Source: REEB95 sp050729835 (GTDB lineage: Bacteria; Pseudomonadota; Alphaproteobacteria; ATCC43930; CGMCC-115725). From it: a stretch of DNA of 14,623 bases. The notes under the pieces are model-generated. The model was not told the origin of the DNA and made no database searches. It saw only the letters and a list, made by a program, of their open reading frames with translations. Of the stretch, positions 13,227 to 14,623 are shown piece by piece. Location: the NCBI GenBank assembly GCA_050729835.1, contig JBOHLS010000043.1, positions 1 to 14,623 of the forward strand, given 5' to 3'. Made by a program: the position numbers and the translations under genes. The stretch's first letter is position 1. The number at the start of each line of letters is the position of its first letter.

Positions 13227-14623
13227 ATGCGCTCGAACCCAACCAGATCACATCTGCTGCATACCAGCCGTCGCCTGTCGGCGATCAGCGCGGCGGTCAT
13301 CGCGGCTACCATCCTGGCGGCAGGGCTGACGATCTGGGACCTGCGCGGCGACGCCATCGAGTATTACCAGCACGACATGACGAACATGGGCGTGCTCATC
13401 GCCGAGCAGACCTCGCGGTCGCTCCAGGCGGTCGATCTCGTCCTCCAGGAAACGCGGCAGAGAATAATCGATGGCGGTGTCACGAACGCCGCGAGTTTCG
13501 CGAATCGCATGGGCACGAAATCCATTCATCAGTTCCTGCTGACGGAACTCAAAGGCGTGCCGCAGGCGGAGGCGCTGATCCTGGTCGACGCCAATGGCCG
13601 CGTGGTCAACTACTCGCGTCAGTGGCCGGTCCAGTCGATCAACGTCGCTGACCGCGATTTCTTCCGGTATTTCCGCGATCACGACGATCCGCGGCCGTTC
13701 GTCAGCGCGCCGGTCGATGCGCGCTCGACCCAGCGGCGCACGTTCTACATCGTGCGCCGCGTCGACGATGCGCAGGGTAATTTCCTCGGCGTCGTCGAGT
13801 CGGCGATCTCGCCCGGTTATTGGGATGGGTCCTATCGCCATATCACGATCGAAAAGGACACGGTCGTGAGCTTTGTCCGGCGCGACGGTATCATCGTGGC
13901 ACGCTATCCGTATGTCGATGCCATGGAAGGCCAGCGCGTGCCGCCGCAATCGCCCTGGTACAAGCGCGTCGCCGAGGGCGGCGGAAACTTTCGTTCGCAG
14001 CCTTGGGCGGACGGGATCATCCGCATCGTCGGCGTTCATCCGATCAACGAATTTCCGTTGGTCGTCGACGTCAGCTTCGCTGAGCAGGCGATGTTGGCCC
14101 ATTGGCGTTTCCAAACCCTGTGCATCGTCATCGGCACGATCGTCATCGTGCTCGGTTTCGCCATCCTGTTCTCGGCGCTGACCGAGCAATTCAAGCGCCT
14201 CGAAGGCCAGGCGCGTCAGCTGACGGTTTCCTCCGACGCCTTGCGCGACGCGAAGGAAGAGGCGGAAAACGCGAGCCGCGCCAAGTCGATGTTCCTCGCC
14301 AACATGTCGCACGAAATCCGCACGCCATTGAACGCGGTGATTGGGTTTTCGCAGATCATCGAGCAGGGGATGTTCGGTCCGCAGCCGGCGCGGTACCGGG
14401 AATACGCGACGCTGATCCGGCGGAGCGGCGAGCACCTGCTGACGATCATCAACGACATCCTCGACATCGCCAAGCTGCAGTCGGGCAAGACCGAGCTGCG
14501 GCTGGAGAGCGCGGCGCTGGCGCCGATCATCGACGAGGCGGTGCGCCTGGTGGCGCCCAAGGCCGAGGCCGCCAAGCTGACGCTGGCCCAGGACATCGCC
14601 CCGGGCCTGCCGGCGGTGCGCGT
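13227..14623 (+). CDS. Membrane sensor histidine kinase with periplasmic Cache domain, partial at the C-terminus
   Basis: An uninterrupted frame of 465 codons runs from ATG 13227 to the window end. Residues about 19-37 form a first membrane helix, 40-295 a periplasmic double-Cache (PDC) sensor region with INVADRDFFRYFRD, FVSAPVDARS and NFLGVVESAISPGYW, and about 298-318 a second membrane helix. A linker coiled coil (about 325-355) leads into the HisKA dimerisation domain, whose H-box MSHEIRTPLNAVIGF carries the phospho-acceptor His362. The start of the ATPase domain is beyond about 430; the N and G boxes and any receiver domain are cut off. Such Cache kinases sense small extracellular molecules, but the ligand and partner regulator are not visible. 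The ATG has only a weak GGCGGC ahead of it. Confidence 0.9.
   Translation, partial: MRSNPTRSHLLHTSRRLSAISAAVIAATILAAGLTIWDLRGDAIEYYQHDMTNMGVLIAEQTSRSLQAVDLVLQETRQRIIDGGVTNAASFANRMGTKSIHQFLLTELKGVPQAEALILVDANGRVVNYSRQWPVQSINVADRDFFRYFRDHDDPRPFVSAPVDARSTQRRTFYIVRRVDDAQGNFLGVVESAISPGYWDGSYRHITIEKDTVVSFVRRDGIIVARYPYVDAMEGQRVPPQSPWYKRVAEGGGNFRSQPWADGIIRIVGVHPINEFPLVVDVSFAEQAMLAHWRFQTLCIVIGTIVIVLGFAILFSALTEQFKRLEGQARQLTVSSDALRDAKEEAENASRAKSMFLANMSHEIRTPLNAVIGFSQIIEQGMFGPQPARYREYATLIRRSGEHLLTIINDILDIAKLQSGKTELRLESAALAPIIDEAVRLVAPKAEAAKLTLAQDIAPGLPAVR

Noticed and set aside
13248..14435. 395-codon minus-strand open frame opposite the histidine kinase
   Set aside because: The plus strand encodes a recognisable Cache region and H-box. 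The antisense product is Asp/Arg/His-rich with no motif, as expected for a shadow frame.
1..14623. CRISPR array, insertion sequence, or anti-phage cassette
   Set aside because: No regularly spaced repeats, transposase motifs or defence-gene signatures were seen on either strand. Any cargo genes of the element would be left of the window.

Overview
The window is high-GC DNA from an alphaproteobacterium. The gene order ppx/gppA, rlmE, guaB, rsmB-like, guaA resembles Hyphomicrobiales or Rhodospirillales chromosomes, and the conjugation genes are of the Agrobacterium Ti type. The genus cannot be fixed from the sequence alone.

Region 1 (about 1-5220) is one end of an integrative conjugative or mobilizable element. 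A small TraD-like gene leaves the window on the left. It is divergent from a 981-residue Ti-type TraA, a MOBQ relaxase fused to a helicase. The gap between them holds a hairpin followed by a nic-like sequence that matches the IncQ (RSF1010) nick site at 11 of 12 bases, which makes it a strong oriT candidate. After traA come an AlpA-type regulator and a P4-type tyrosine integrase, tail to tail and one base apart. Ahead of the integrase lies a cluster of TACCAACA repeats that looks like a recombinase or directionality-factor binding region. The element stops at the 3' end of guaA, a known integration site for such islands, and guaA keeps an intact C-terminus.

Region 2 (about 5221-11466) is chromosomal and reads leftward. 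It has two tightly packed gene sets. In the first, ppx/gppA and rlmE share one base (TGATG). In the second, guaB and an rsmB-family gene overlap by 4 bases (GTGA), and guaA follows 10 bases later. Together they cover exopolyphosphate/pppGpp turnover, the two dedicated GMP-synthesis steps, and two rRNA methyltransferases. A TATTAT -10 element and a GC hairpin next to the Shine-Dalgarno site precede guaB.

Region 3 (about 11467-14623) holds a 61-residue secreted peptide gene convergent with and overlapping a LysR-type regulator, a candidate LysR operator (a T-N11-A palindrome), tRNA-Gln(CUG) with an encoded CCA, a 10-bp inverted repeat, and the first 465 codons of a membrane sensor histidine kinase that runs off the right edge. 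No intergenic stretch exceeds 300 bases. I saw no CRISPR array, insertion sequence or rRNA gene, and no clearly new defence or biosynthetic system. The most informative structure is the mobile-element end with its oriT and integration junction.
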